A stretch of 64,000 nt of DNA from Sipunculus nudus (lineage: Eukaryota > Annelida > Sipuncula > Golfingiida > Sipunculidae). The notes beneath the pieces were generated by a model. The model made no database searches, had not been told where the DNA came from, and saw only the letters and a list, made by a program, of their open reading frames with translations. This document shows positions 12,751 through 22,732 of this stretch, piece after piece (the first letter of the stretch is position 1; the number at the start of each line of letters is the position of its first letter). The stretch is from the NCBI GenBank assembly GCA_026874595.1, contig CM049317.1, positions 49,998,401 through 50,062,400 of the forward strand. Reading direction: 5' to 3'. Made by a program: the position numbers and the translations under genes.

Positions 12751-12753
<3 letters not shown>

Positions 12754-13737
12754 TAGAACGTCGAATATCCGAACATCGTTTATCCGAAAAATCGTTCATC
12801 CGAAATAAAAAACGGAGAACCGAAATTTTGACCATATATCCGAAATTTGAACATTGACAAAAAATTCCAGAATAAAATGGTGTTAAAGATCGTCTGATCG
12901 CTAGATTTGCGGTGATACATATTGCCGACTAATTAGTGCACCCGAGCGTAGGCACAGTGAAAACACGGCCTCGCTGGCCGGGGTTGTCCTCGGCTCGCTT
13001 TAATTAGAAAACCCAAGCCGGAGTAATTAATCTGTGCAAACAAACCGTTACAACAGACAATTACTGAGTAGCCGACAGCAGGTCGTAGGTGTGATAAACT
13101 CAACCCCGCCGGACCATGCATTCCTTGGTTCTGCTTTGATCTCGGTTTATTTAAAGGATAGCTTTGATCTTCGTTCCGGTAGTCACCCAGGCCCCGAGTA
13201 TTGCGGTGAGTAGATGTTGAATTTATGTGCGCCTCCGATATTTACTGTCTATAAAATTTGACATAAACTTGTTTACTCGTGCATTCAACCGATCCTCTCG
13301 CTTTTAATTTCAATAATAATACAGTACATGTAAAAAGGTTCCCGTAGTTTAACTATCTGCCGAGAGATGGCAGCACTTTCGAGGTCATGGCAGGTCATTC
13401 CAGTTATCATGGCAGCCACGCTTGACATGATGTGGGTACGATATCGATTGTTTCAAGCACAGGGCTGTTCACATTATTATATTACATGTATTATATAATA
13501 ATGTTTTCAGTTTAATATATAAATTAAATCGATCGAAAATGTTACAATATATTGTCACACGTTTATCATGGGCTAGCTCAATCAGTTTAGGTCAGTCAGT
13601 AACCGGTAATGTCCCGAACTCGGCGGTAATCACCATGATTCCCAGACAAATCTAATTTGAAATCGTTCATCCGAACGATCGTTCATCCGAACAAAAAGCT
13701 TGTCCCCCGAGGCTTTCGGATATTCGACGTTCTACTG
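12751..13737. mobile_element. Non-autonomous pogo/Tigger-like element
   Basis: A 987-bp element. The left end CAGTAGAACGTCGAATATCC and the right end are perfect inverted repeats for about 23 bases. They are followed by further CCGAA-type subrepeats (ATCGTTCATCCGAA on both sides). It is flanked by TA on each side (12,749-12,750 and 13,738-13,739). CAGTAGAAC... ends with TA duplication are the hallmark of pogo/Tigger elements in the Tc1/mariner group. The interior has no transposase reading frame. Confidence 0.8.
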
Positions 13738-14639
13738 TATATACATCATAACACTACCTAGTCAAGCATGTTTTGAAAATATTCCTATTGATTGCTAATT
13801 GAAAAAATTATTATTTATTATATATATTACCTAGATTTTATTTTTTTTTTCATGACACAGGTGCATCCATTCGCATAAAACTTAGACCCTGTGAATCAAT
13901 ATGGATGTTCCATTTTCTTGGAGTTGTAAAGGTCACTGTACTCAAGGCATCTCTACAGAAATGTGTACATATATACATTTATATTAATTTGAGCACATTC
14001 TTTACTTGTAACTCTTACCCACAGTGGTTATTATCATATTGTCAGCTTAAACTACACTTGCATTTTACATAACTGGTTGTTTTTACTGATTGCTGAATGT
14101 TGAATTGATGTATACCTGTACGTCTTTTCAGAATAGTAGCTATTTTTTTAATAAATGTTAAACTGCAATAAATATAATACCAGTATCTACACTTTGAGTC
14201 TTTGAATTATTAATATTGTTGGCAGATGATTATGCATGTGTCACCTCAGAGGTTAGGCCTGTGTATTAATTTTTCAAAACAGTCCATTTGATTCAAAATA
14301 TGAAATATATAAAATTTGATGTAACGGAACCAGAAGTGAAGAACATGGGAAGGTAGTGGTGTTGCAAAGCTCTAAAACAGGTGTGGGAGTGGATACTTTA
14401 TGGGGTCCACAGTGCATGAGGTCGTACAAACCTCTATATATATATATATTTAATGTTATTTTCAATTATAATATATTACAATTTAATTGTATAATATATG
14501 TATTTTAAATATACATATATTTTAAATGCATATATTATGGTTTATGTAACATGGATATCTAAAAGATAATACATGTATTTTATTCCACGTAAATGCATTT
14601 ACATAATATGCATCGTGGCACACACCAATATATATTTAT

Positions 14640-14696
14640 ATATATATAATTTGATATGTATATATGTATATATATATATATATATCTTACATTCTG

Positions 14697-14749
<53 letters not shown>
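14640..14749. repeat. (TA)n microsatellite cluster
   Basis: Three TA tracts separated by short unique spacers. Confidence 0.9.
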
Positions 14750-15154
14750 CAGCTTGAATATCATATAATTATATTTCTTATATATTATAAATAAACATAC
14801 CAGTAATAATATACTGAATGAATATAACATCAATGTACCGGTATATTATTACTTTAAATCTATAAATTATATAAATTGTTAAATTATGATATATATGTCT
14901 ACATATGTGTTTATATTTATGGATCATAAAATAAATTGTATATGATAATTTACCCATGGATTTTATTTTTTATAACTTTTGTTTTAATTGGCTTTGAACA
15001 TTTCCTAATCAGTTCATTTCATACACTAAAATAATAATTATTATTATCTATTACTGTTCATAAAAATATATATATATTATTATTATTATTATCATTATTT
15101 TTATTACCGGTATCAATTAACCATAGTCTATGATATTACTGTTCATAAAAAAAT

Positions 15155-15156
15155 AT

Positions 15157-15197
<41 letters not shown>
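15155..15197. repeat. (TTA)n microsatellite within a local duplication
   Basis: TTA repeat followed by ACCGGTATCAA. A similar block with a shorter TTA tract and the same ACCGGTATCAA lies just upstream (15,060-15,118), indicating a local duplication. Confidence 0.8.
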
Positions 15198-15200
<3 letters not shown>

Positions 15201-15316
15201 GGTATCAACCATAGTCTATGATTAGTATGACTGAGTACGGTATATAAACTATAGGCCCAGGGCTACCATATACGCATGATGGCTCCGAAATCCAAGGATT
15301 AAGCATTTTTTGTCTA

Positions 15317-15930
15317 TAGTCCGTTCCTGTACCCCTGTCCACCTGATTTTTCGCGATTATCTCTACATAAGACAAATTTGGCAAACAAAATTTGCACCAT
15401 TGGCATAAAGAGGCAAAAGCGTAATTTTTGGTACCTTACCTACTTAAGATATAAATATTATTTACTTTACGGCCTGGTTGACATGTCTCATATATATCCG
15501 TGGTTCATGGCGTCCCTAATAAGTGGCCATTGTTTATCCTCCTTGTATAAAGTAATGTGACGTAACAGTGAAGCGCGTGCACGTGGAGAATACAAGTCTC
15601 GCTGTAAACGGGGGTCGGCAGCTCTTGATTATTGGTCCCATGAATATGGGCGCCTCTTTAGTACGTCACGTCTATTATGACGTCATCACTAATCCCTGAT
15701 ATGCCCATTTCACAGATTAGTGGCATGATGTCGCTATAGAATAGACTTGTTACTCATAAAATGGTTTTAAATTGTTTACAGGAAAATGACATAAGGTACG
15801 CTATTATTTCCTTAATAGTTAATTACGCTTTTTCCTCTTTCTGCCCTAAGATTAAAAAGTTTGGACCTTCCTTTATTATCAAAAAAATAATCACGAAAAA
15901 ACAGGTGGACAGGGGTACTGGAACAGACTA
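15317..15930. mobile_element. MITE with long terminal inverted repeats
   Basis: A 614-bp element. The left end reads TAGTCCGTTCCTGTACCCCT. The reverse complement of the right end reads TAGTCTGTTCCAGTACCCCT. The match continues through GTCCACCTG and TTTTTCG to about 44 bases with few mismatches. Flanking TA dinucleotides (15,315-15,316 and 15,931-15,932) suggest a TA target duplication and a Tc1/mariner-related source. No transposase was seen. Confidence 0.75.
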
Positions 15931-16058
15931 TAATCAAATCTATAGAGTTTACCAATCCTTCACAAAACATTTTAATTTCTGGAACCAATTATTATATTAA
16001 GTATAATTTCCCATGAATCAAGCTTGGTAAAATCATATGACTTGTTCAGGCCAATAAG

Positions 16059-16060
<2 letters not shown>

Positions 16061-16134
<74 letters not shown>
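16061..16134. repeat. (AT)n microsatellite
   Basis: Seventy-four bases of uninterrupted AT. Confidence 0.95.
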
Positions 16135-16137
<3 letters not shown>

Positions 16138-16444
16138 TAAGGCTATACTGTATACACACCATCTATGGCAACGTCACCTCAGTGAGACCGGGATCAAGCC
16201 ACATGAAGCATAAACAGGAAAACGTATTGATAATTTGTAACTAAAAGTTTTAATATAACCGTTCTATTTTGTGGCAGCAGGCTGAAACGAATGGATCGCT
16301 GTGTTCTGTGTAAAGGTGCTTTTCCATAAGTGCGTAGTCCGTATCCGTAGTCCGTATGCGTAGTCCGCATGCGTAGTCCGCAAAAATCGCTTTGTAGACT
16401 TTTTAACTGGGCCGTTTTCATTCATCCGCATGCGTAGTACGTAT

Positions 16445-16665
16445 TGTAGTGGGATACGTAAAAGTAGGTATTGCCTGGAGAGTGGCCAGCAGTGAAACCG
16501 AGACCAGACGGGTAACCGAGTCGGGAGAACCAAGAGATAGACGCCAGCCACACAAGCCAGGAAACCCAGCCGCTTCTTCAGCCCAGTTCTGTGCGTTTCT
16601 GCTGGTAGTGGCCCTGTCTTCTTCTCTAACGGTAAGCCTATTACCTATTACGGCCTCCTATAACA
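16445..16665 (+). repeat. 5' LTR
   Basis: 221 bp, begins TGTAGTGGG and ends CTCCTATAACA (TG...CA). It differs from the 3' LTR only at two C/T positions (near 16,537 and 16,626). No clear TATA box. A splice donor-like AACG|GTAAGC lies at 16,632 near the 3' end. Confidence 0.95.
16632..16637 (+). promoter_or_regulatory. Candidate 5' splice site in the LTR
   Basis: GTAAGC preceded by TAACG. It could act as the donor for a spliced subgenomic RNA joined to the acceptor before the extra ORF at 22,294. The same site is present in the 3' LTR. Confidence 0.35.
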
Positions 16666-16666
16666 T

Positions 16667-16678
16667 TGGCGACGACGG
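16667..16678 (+). promoter_or_regulatory. Primer binding site
   Basis: TGGCGACGACGG begins one base after the LTR. TGG pairs with the tRNA CCA end and the next C with a discriminator G, as in serine tRNAs. Several Ty3/gypsy lineages use a tRNA-Ser primer with TGGCGACGA. The exact tRNA is an inference. Confidence 0.7.
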
Positions 16679-17355
16679 ATTTATTTGGGAGCGGGCGAAA
16701 AATAGGCATTTTTCTGCTACCTTCCCCGGCGGTAATCTCCTGCCATTTCTTGTGAAACTAGCACCCGATTGCGCGTTTCAAATTCACAAGTTGCCGTTCA
16801 GACCACATGTTTATTAGATTGGCCTGAGCACATTTTCATATCACTTCTAGTGCTGTTAATCGTCTGAAACACTATGGAATAGTCTATTCTACATGTTTTA
16901 TCCATTATAACGGCCCTATTTATTCTTATGCTCAATTTATTTCCAGTAAAGGACGTATTTGTGAACTACCATTTGGACTTCCGGTTTTGAATGAGCAATC
17001 ATTATCTGTGTGTATAGCTCAGTGCAAATCCATTACATCATTTAATTTGCAATACAACATTGGTTCACACATTTAAACACTTTTTTGTGTGCTTGCATAC
17101 TCAGAAAACCCCAGTTTTCACCATTATTATATATAAACACAATATATTTTTGTGCTAACAACGCAGCATAATCCTTGCAGATATAAATTTCCAATCAGTA
17201 GCATTCTAAGTTTCCAACTCAGTTTCTAGCCTGCTTGCCTCAGCTATATATTCTGATTGTATTGTATATTGATTATTGCAAGTGCATTCCATGCTTATTG
17301 CTTTCTATTGACACTTTTACCTCTTGTTCTCATTGTGGAAAGTAAAATTTCAAAC

Positions 17356-19356
17356 ATGCCCCCCCCCCACAAACCTGTCAATTTGTACACTGCATCAAGG
17401 AAAGAACTGTTACAGGAGTTAGGTGACCTTTTATCTCCTGATGCTGCCCAGGGCATTGTAGAGCTTCAGGGTAAGTTTCCAGGGTTTGAAATTTCCCAAC
17501 TAGAGCCCATTACTGGTTTGTTGGTCTCTTATTGGCAAAGGCTGATTAAAGAGGGTCGTGTTTGCATGCCCGGGTTGGGGGATGCCAATGCTAACATGGC
17601 TACTGACAGTCAGACCACAGATAATATAACTACTGACAGACAAACAGAGGCTGATGAGGATATTTTGTTAGGTTCACTGAAACCAGTGGCTGGTAGAAAT
17701 GCCCCCAATGATGCTACCATCCATCAGCTGCTTAAGCTACATCCTAGACAGGGCATTTATACCTCTGGGGAACCACAAGTCTCTCGTCGACAGAGAGGCA
17801 CAGGTCCATTTCCTAGCGATAGGTATGCTAAACCTGATCAGAACAAGTCCCATGAGAAATGGCATAGAGAGTTCCCAGCCGATGAGCCCCCAGTGTTAAG
17901 CCCTAGATCACACCATGCTCTGCTGGCCAGCCCAACCTCCACATTTGGTTATGCTCAAAGTCATGATGAAGAACCCAGTATGCATCGTCCTGCTCAAAGA
18001 ACCTATGACACTCCAAAACATACCAGTCATCGGCGAAAATCTAAATCGGACAATACTCGCTCTCAACCAAAATATCAAGATGAATGCTTCGAGCCTATCG
18101 ATCCTGAAGCCCATTCCAGGGGAAGAGCGCGTTATGGGCCAGACCCCCATACTCGCCGCATGTATGACAGGTATCCTGAGGACAGAGAGAAATGGCCTCC
18201 CAGGGGGCGCCACCGCCATCTGGAACGATACTCTAGGCATGACTATAGTCCTAACAGCTACTCCATTGATGATGGGGATCCCAGAGAGAGGGGCCATAAA
18301 GCAAAATATGGCAGATATAGTAAATACCACGCCAGGGAGAGGAGCCCAGACAGTGACTCAGATGATCACAATGAGCGTAAGCGCCACAGGCACCGTAAGC
18401 GATACGGAAGGTCCACCTCAAGCTCCGGGTCTTCACCGGAAGACAGCCGTCGACATTCACGCCACCTTGATTCACGCCGCAAGCGTCCTAACAGCCCTCA
18501 ACCCCCAAAATTACCGATATTCTCCGGTGATTCAGATAGAGGAGGTACCGACGCGTGGGACTGTTTCATATTTCAGTTTGAGCGAATCTCCGATCGTTAT
18601 TATTGGTCAGAGCGAAAAATGGCCGATAGGTTAGTCGATTGCTTAAGTGGCAGAGCACTCGAGTTTGTCAGGGAGCTTAGGATAGGTAGAGATTTTGGGA
18701 CCCTCAAACGGAAACTGAAAGATCGCTTCGGAGTGCGGGATGCCCCATGCTCTGTACGCCGAGAACTCCAATTCGTCAGACAGAATGAACATGAAAGTTT
18801 GGAAGAGTATGCACAAAAGATCCAGTCTCTTGTTTTGGAAGGGTATCCAGGTGCACCGGAACAAACAATTGAGCAAATTGCCCTGGAGCATTTCTTCAAG
18901 GGGTGTGTTGATAAAAAGGCAGCCGCAGTAGCGATAAGTAAAGACCCAAAAGTGGTAAGTACAGCGGTGCGTTACATGAAGAATGCAATAAACAATCAGA
19001 AGTTGCTGTTCGGCCATAAGCAGACTCATTCTATCCGGAGAGTTGCTTTTCATGACCCAAGCCCATCTTCAGACGATGGGGAGGACCACTACAATGTTAA
19101 CGCGGCCAGTCAACTTACAACGACCCCACATGTTGTTTCAGTCAACCGACCCCATGGAAGGGAAAACCACAATCAAATGGCCGAATTGATAGACAGAATG
19201 AGCTCTCTGGAGTCTTTAGTCAGACAGATGGCCCGGACAACTTTGACTCGCCGAAACCGTTCGCCGACACCCACTGATACCTGTTTCAGGTGCCATAAAA
19301 AAGGTCACTTCTCAAAAGATTGCCCTATAGGTAAGGAGACTTTAACTTCTCCTTAA
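17356..19356 (+). CDS. gag: Gag polyprotein of the LTR retrotransposon
   Basis: About 666 residues from the ATG at 17,356. The frame is open from 17,257, but those extra 33 residues are hydrophobic and look like leader sequence. The protein starts with a segment resembling a helix-hairpin-helix motif (VNLYTASRKELLQELG followed by SPDAAQGIVEL). A long low-complexity region rich in Arg, His, Ser and Asp follows (about residues 200-380, SR-like). The Gag core begins at LPIFSGD (about residue 386) and includes WSERKMADRLVDCLSGRA. A CCHC knuckle is near the end (CFRCHKKGHFSKDC, about residue 643). Gag packages the RNA and forms the particle. It is unusually long for a gypsy Gag because of the SR-like region. 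It ends at a TAA (19,354-19,356) 20 bases before a frameshift-type sequence. Confidence 0.85.
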   Translation: MPPPHKPVNLYTASRKELLQELGDLLSPDAAQGIVELQGKFPGFEISQLEPITGLLVSYWQRLIKEGRVCMPGLGDANANMATDSQTTDNITTDRQTEADEDILLGSLKPVAGRNAPNDATIHQLLKLHPRQGIYTSGEPQVSRRQRGTGPFPSDRYAKPDQNKSHEKWHREFPADEPPVLSPRSHHALLASPTSTFGYAQSHDEEPSMHRPAQRTYDTPKHTSHRRKSKSDNTRSQPKYQDECFEPIDPEAHSRGRARYGPDPHTRRMYDRYPEDREKWPPRGRHRHLERYSRHDYSPNSYSIDDGDPRERGHKAKYGRYSKYHARERSPDSDSDDHNERKRHRHRKRYGRSTSSSGSSPEDSRRHSRHLDSRRKRPNSPQPPKLPIFSGDSDRGGTDAWDCFIFQFERISDRYYWSERKMADRLVDCLSGRALEFVRELRIGRDFGTLKRKLKDRFGVRDAPCSVRRELQFVRQNEHESLEEYAQKIQSLVLEGYPGAPEQTIEQIALEHFFKGCVDKKAAAVAISKDPKVVSTAVRYMKNAINNQKLLFGHKQTHSIRRVAFHDPSPSSDDGEDHYNVNAASQLTTTPHVVSVNRPHGRENHNQMAELIDRMSSLESLVRQMARTTLTRRNRSPTPTDTCFRCHKKGHFSKDCPIGKETLTSP

Positions 19357-19376
19357 CCAGATGGTACAAAAGTGGA

Positions 19377-19423
19377 TTTAAACGATTAAGGGTCGTTTCT
19401 TCTAGCGGCCCTGAGGCGACCCT
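19377..19423 (+). promoter_or_regulatory. Candidate -1 ribosomal frameshift signal between gag and pol
   Basis: TTTAAAC at 19,377-19,383 sits in the gag frame as T|TTA|AAC. After five bases comes a stem of AGGGTCG (19,389-19,395) with CGACCCT (19,417-19,423). A gag-frame TAA follows at 19,387. A -1 shift enters the frame used by the pol linker at 19,431-19,690. This is the standard layout of a -1 frameshift site. In this copy a gag stop upstream (19,354) and a TAG in the new frame (19,428) would block it. Confidence 0.6.
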
Positions 19424-19430
19424 CATGTAG

Positions 19431-20077
19431 GGCCAAGACACTCACATTTTACGCACTAATTCCAACGAGTTATTACATCATGGCTCAGGCACACAGTGTG
19501 CTGCGACGGCCAAGCTGTCTGGTCTCTCTGTGCCGGTACCAGATTTAATGATTCCAGACAGGTGCAGTAATCCAGTGAATGAGTCTGAGGAATCAGAAGG
19601 GTCTGAAAGTATCACTGATGAACAACAAGACCTTCAAGAACCATTATCTGGATCGCAGGTCAAAGTATACATTGCAAAAGTTGTCGGGGAGACACTGTGG
19701 TCCCAGTGCAAGTGAATGGGACAGAGACAATGGCCATCATAGACAGTGCAGCCCAGGTGTCAATTATCAATGAAAACCTGTACAAGCAACTCCCACGGGA
19801 CATGGAGAAGGCTGAGTCAGTGAGCCTGAAGGGAATAGGAAGAACTAATTCCCCCGTCCCAGCCATCAGAGTAAAGGGAGTAAAGATTAAACTGGGCAAG
19901 GAAGAATATCTTTGGGATGTATACTTAGCTGATATCAGTGATCCTTTGATACTCGGACTGGACTTTTTGGCTTACCACGAATGTACCGTCAATTTTGGCA
20001 ATAATACCATCGCCATCTCAGGTATGCAATTCGGAAAAGGAACTCAAGGGGCGGGGTCTGCGAGGTTTTTAAAGTAG
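19431..20077 (+). CDS. pol: Pol: linker and aspartic protease (frame-broken)
   Basis: The linker is acidic and open to about 19,690. The protease then continues one frame away from 19,697: AIIDSAAQVSII carries the catalytic D-S-A-type motif (GAC at 19,742), and ILGLDFLAYHECTVNFG is the second conserved flap-to-ILG region. The enzyme cuts Gag and Pol in the particle. The frame steps by -1 near 19,690 and again by -1 near 20,040, close to G runs, before reverse transcriptase begins. Either small deletions have accumulated or bases are missing from the assembly. Confidence 0.75.
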
Positions 20078-20094
20078 TCTCAACCATAAGTACA

Positions 20095-21375
20095 GTGCAG
20101 GCCCCGGGCACCATTTCCAGACTTCCTGTGAGAGTGGTAGATGTAGACCCACACAAAGATTTTGTGCTTGAACCCATCAATGCAAACCTAAAAGGATTAG
20201 TAGCTTCAGCGTCATACATATCACAGACTGGATTTTTGAATGTGATTAATGACACCAACCAATACATCAAAGTTAAGGGAGATACCACAGTTGCAACAGC
20301 AATGGAGGCTAGTGGTATGGTTGAGTCTCTGCTAGAGGACAACTACTTGGTGTATTCAGTAGAAGGCCAGCTCGGGTGTAGCCAGGACTTGGTTAACCAG
20401 AAACCCCTCTTGCATACATGCAACACAAAAGTCCAACCAGCTGGGATGACAGGTACGATACCAGCCGATGTTAAAGACCTGATTACTACCACTACCAAAG
20501 AACTTCCTGACAATCAAACAAGAAGTGTATGTGCCCTGTTGATTGATTACAGTGATGTCTTTGCAAAGCATGACATGGATCTCGGTTGTGTAACGATAGT
20601 AAAACACCAGATCGACACTAAAGATGCACCACCAGTTAAACAACGAATGCGTAGAACCCCGTTAGGTTTCGAGATGGAAGAACAGCAACACCTTGAGCAG
20701 ATGTTATCAGCCGGGGTGATACAGCCATCAAACTCGGAATGGGCATCTGCCCCGGTGTTGGTTCGTAAGAAAGATGGCAATGTGCGTTGGTGCATTGATT
20801 ACAGAGAGTTAAACGCTCGTACCGTTAAGGACCAATATCCCTTACCAAATATAGAAGACTGCCTAGACACTCTGGCTGGAACTAGTTACTTCAGCACTTT
20901 AGATCTCCAGTCTGGCTATTATCAAATAGAACTAGCTGAAGAGTCAAGACCCAAGACTGCATTCATCACCCGATACGGTTTATATGAACACACACGAATG
21001 GGCTTTGGATTATGCAATGGACCTGCCACCTTTCAGAGAGCCATGAATTTGGTTCTGCGTGGGCTAACATGGACACAAGCATTGGTGTACATTGACGACA
21101 TCATAGTTCTCGGCAGCACGTTTGAGCAACATCTAGATCATCTACGAAGCGTGTTTAAAAGGTTAAGACAATACAATCTCAAGTTGAAGCCTAAAAAGTG
21201 CTTTCTATTAAGATCTGAAGTGGAATTTCTGGGGAAAAGACTCACAAGTCAGGGAGTATCCATTACTGATGACAAGGCAGATGCCTTTAGACAGTGGCCA
21301 GAGCCGTACTCGGTTAAAGAGTTAGAATCGTTCCTGGGCTATGCCAACTACCACAGGGCTCATGTAAAAGGATAA
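20095..21375 (+). CDS. pol: Pol: reverse transcriptase
   Basis: Reverse transcriptase of the Ty3/gypsy type. Motifs in order are RRTPLGFEMEEQQHLEQML, VIQPSNSEWASAPVLVRKKD, WCIDYRELNARTVKDQYPLP, STLDLQSGYYQIEL, a fingers/palm block with PKTAF, MGFGLCNGPATFQRAM, the catalytic YIDD (21,088-21,099), LKLKPKKC and EFLGKRLTSQGV. The frame is open upstream of 20,095 to about 20,040. It ends at a TAA at 21,373, just where the thumb should lead into RNase H. The next codons (TGIAAPLHA) continue the family pattern, so the stop is a single change. It copies RNA into cDNA. The palm motifs are intact. Confidence 0.9.
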   Translation: MQAPGTISRLPVRVVDVDPHKDFVLEPINANLKGLVASASYISQTGFLNVINDTNQYIKVKGDTTVATAMEASGMVESLLEDNYLVYSVEGQLGCSQDLVNQKPLLHTCNTKVQPAGMTGTIPADVKDLITTTTKELPDNQTRSVCALLIDYSDVFAKHDMDLGCVTIVKHQIDTKDAPPVKQRMRRTPLGFEMEEQQHLEQMLSAGVIQPSNSEWASAPVLVRKKDGNVRWCIDYRELNARTVKDQYPLPNIEDCLDTLAGTSYFSTLDLQSGYYQIELAEESRPKTAFITRYGLYEHTRMGFGLCNGPATFQRAMNLVLRGLTWTQALVYIDDIIVLGSTFEQHLDHLRSVFKRLRQYNLKLKPKKCFLLRSEVEFLGKRLTSQGVSITDDKADAFRQWPEPYSVKELESFLGYANYHRAHVKG

Positions 21376-21405
21376 ACTGGAATAGCAGCCCCGTTACATG
21401 CCTAA

Positions 21406-22164
21406 ATGCAGGAGAATGTTCGGGAGTGGGACAAGGACTTGCCGATAATCACCATGGCACTCCACTCTATGGTCAACCCCAGCACTGGTTATTCGGCAAA
21501 CCAAATCATGCTGGGTCGAGAGGTCCTACAACCGGAAGACATAATCTTTGGCCAACCTAACCAGAAGCCAGTGGCAACACATGCGTGGGTCTCTGCACTT
21601 CGGGAGAGGATTAGTCATGTACATGGCAAGGTCCGGCAAAAGTTGCAAGCAACTCAGGTGTATCAGAAGGCACGGTATGACTCTAAGCTCCAAGAGAATG
21701 TGTTTGAGCCTGGCGAACTTGTCTACCGACTGAACAAGGCGTCAAAGAAAGGTGTGAGCCCAAAGCTTCAACCAATGTACAAGGGACCGTATCAAGTAGT
21801 CCAGAATTAACACCCTCTGTATCGCATTAGGACCAGAAGGAAAGACCTAGTTCTCCATCATGACAATATCAAACCGTGCAATGACAGCTTCATACCGTTG
21901 TGGCTCCGCAGAGCAAGAAACAAGTTTTGGCAGGGTGAAGGACGTGATGAGGATCTCGACAGTTTGGATCCTGCCAAGCAAGAGGATGTAACTGATTCTG
22001 TCGACTGTCTTATGGATTCCGCTGATGGCCTGGTAGAGTCCCCAGGGAAAGGGCCTGTAGATTCTATCCCCGCTGATCTGGAAAATGAAAAAAACAAAGC
22101 ACCAGTAACATCACGGGGGAGGAAAATAAACAAGCCTGCACGATTTGCGGATTTTGTTACATAG
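21406..22164 (+). pseudogene. pol: Pol: remnant of integrase C-terminus
   Basis: The same frame as the reverse transcriptase resumes after a second TAA (21,403). MQENVREWDKDLPIITMALH and TGYSANQIMLGRE match the last part of the integrase core. KGPYQVV is the GPY-type C-terminal module. A TAA interrupts at 21,808, after which the frame continues with a Lys/Asp-rich tail to 22,164. RNase H, the zinc-binding N-terminus of integrase and the catalytic DDE residues are absent, so a deletion of well over 1 kb lies near 21,400. This copy cannot integrate without help. Confidence 0.8.
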
Positions 22165-22294
22165 ATAAGGCTTTCTAACATTAACATAGTTAAGTATACA
22201 TGCAGATTCTGTTACATAGATAGTATTTCCTACATTTACATGTGCATCCAAGCTTCAAAGTAATTATTATAGCACTACAATGATATAATTTCAG
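22165..22294 (+). promoter_or_regulatory. Spacer with a splice acceptor before the extra ORFs
   Basis: A 130-bp spacer ending in GATATAATTTCAG|ATGAGC. The AG abuts the ATG of the zinc-finger ORF. With the donor in the LTR this could yield a spliced RNA, as envelope genes are expressed in related elements. Confidence 0.4.
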
Positions 22295-22714
22295 ATGAGC
22301 GAGTTAAGGGAGTTTGATGAAGCTAACTTCATCCCTGACTATGATGAAGCTGCTGCTCCCCAGTCCCAGAAAATTGTAAGAAAAAGGCCCCGTAAGTGTG
22401 TTCTGTGTGGGGATTCTGGCCGCCATATGCGTAGGCATATTGTAGAACAGCATCTACCATGGTGGTTCCAGCCAACAACAGCTTGTTGGCGCTGTCAGGT
22501 GCAGGAGGGCTCACTTAAAGCAAGACACGAACACGATAGCACTGTAGATAGGCAATATTGGTTTGACCAAGCCCTTGAGCTATTGAACATGATAAAATCA
22601 GAACTACAGTTAAACTCCTTGGTGCAGTTAGTGGACTTTGTTATAGAGGGGAGACATTTCGCGCAGGATAGTGACTTCAACCAAGATGAAATAGCTCTAC
22701 TGAGCGAGTGTTAA
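22295..22714 (+). CDS. Extra ORF: zinc-finger-like protein
   Basis: 139 residues. After an acidic start comes KRPRKCVLCGDSGRHMRRHI and then VEQHLPWW, which arranges Cys and His residues like a C2H2 finger. A second Cys pair (ACWRCQ) and a His cluster (ARHEHD) follow, then a helical C-terminus. It lies between pol and the 3' LTR. It is in the same frame as the TatD ORF, and a single TAA (22,712-22,714) plus 18 bases separates them, so the two may once have been one protein or may be joined by readthrough. Probable nucleic-acid binding. I do not recognise it as a standard retroelement protein. Confidence 0.6.
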   Translation: MSELREFDEANFIPDYDEAAAPQSQKIVRKRPRKCVLCGDSGRHMRRHIVEQHLPWWFQPTTACWRCQVQEGSLKARHEHDSTVDRQYWFDQALELLNMIKSELQLNSLVQLVDFVIEGRHFAQDSDFNQDEIALLSEC

Positions 22715-22732
22715 AAGTATCATCACTGGGAA

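Noticed and set aside
17915-18634. 239-residue frame inside gag, and opposite-strand frames at 17,908-18,330 and 18,600-19,053
   Set aside because: They overlap the well-supported Gag frame. Open shadow frames are common in Arg/Ser-rich coding sequence.
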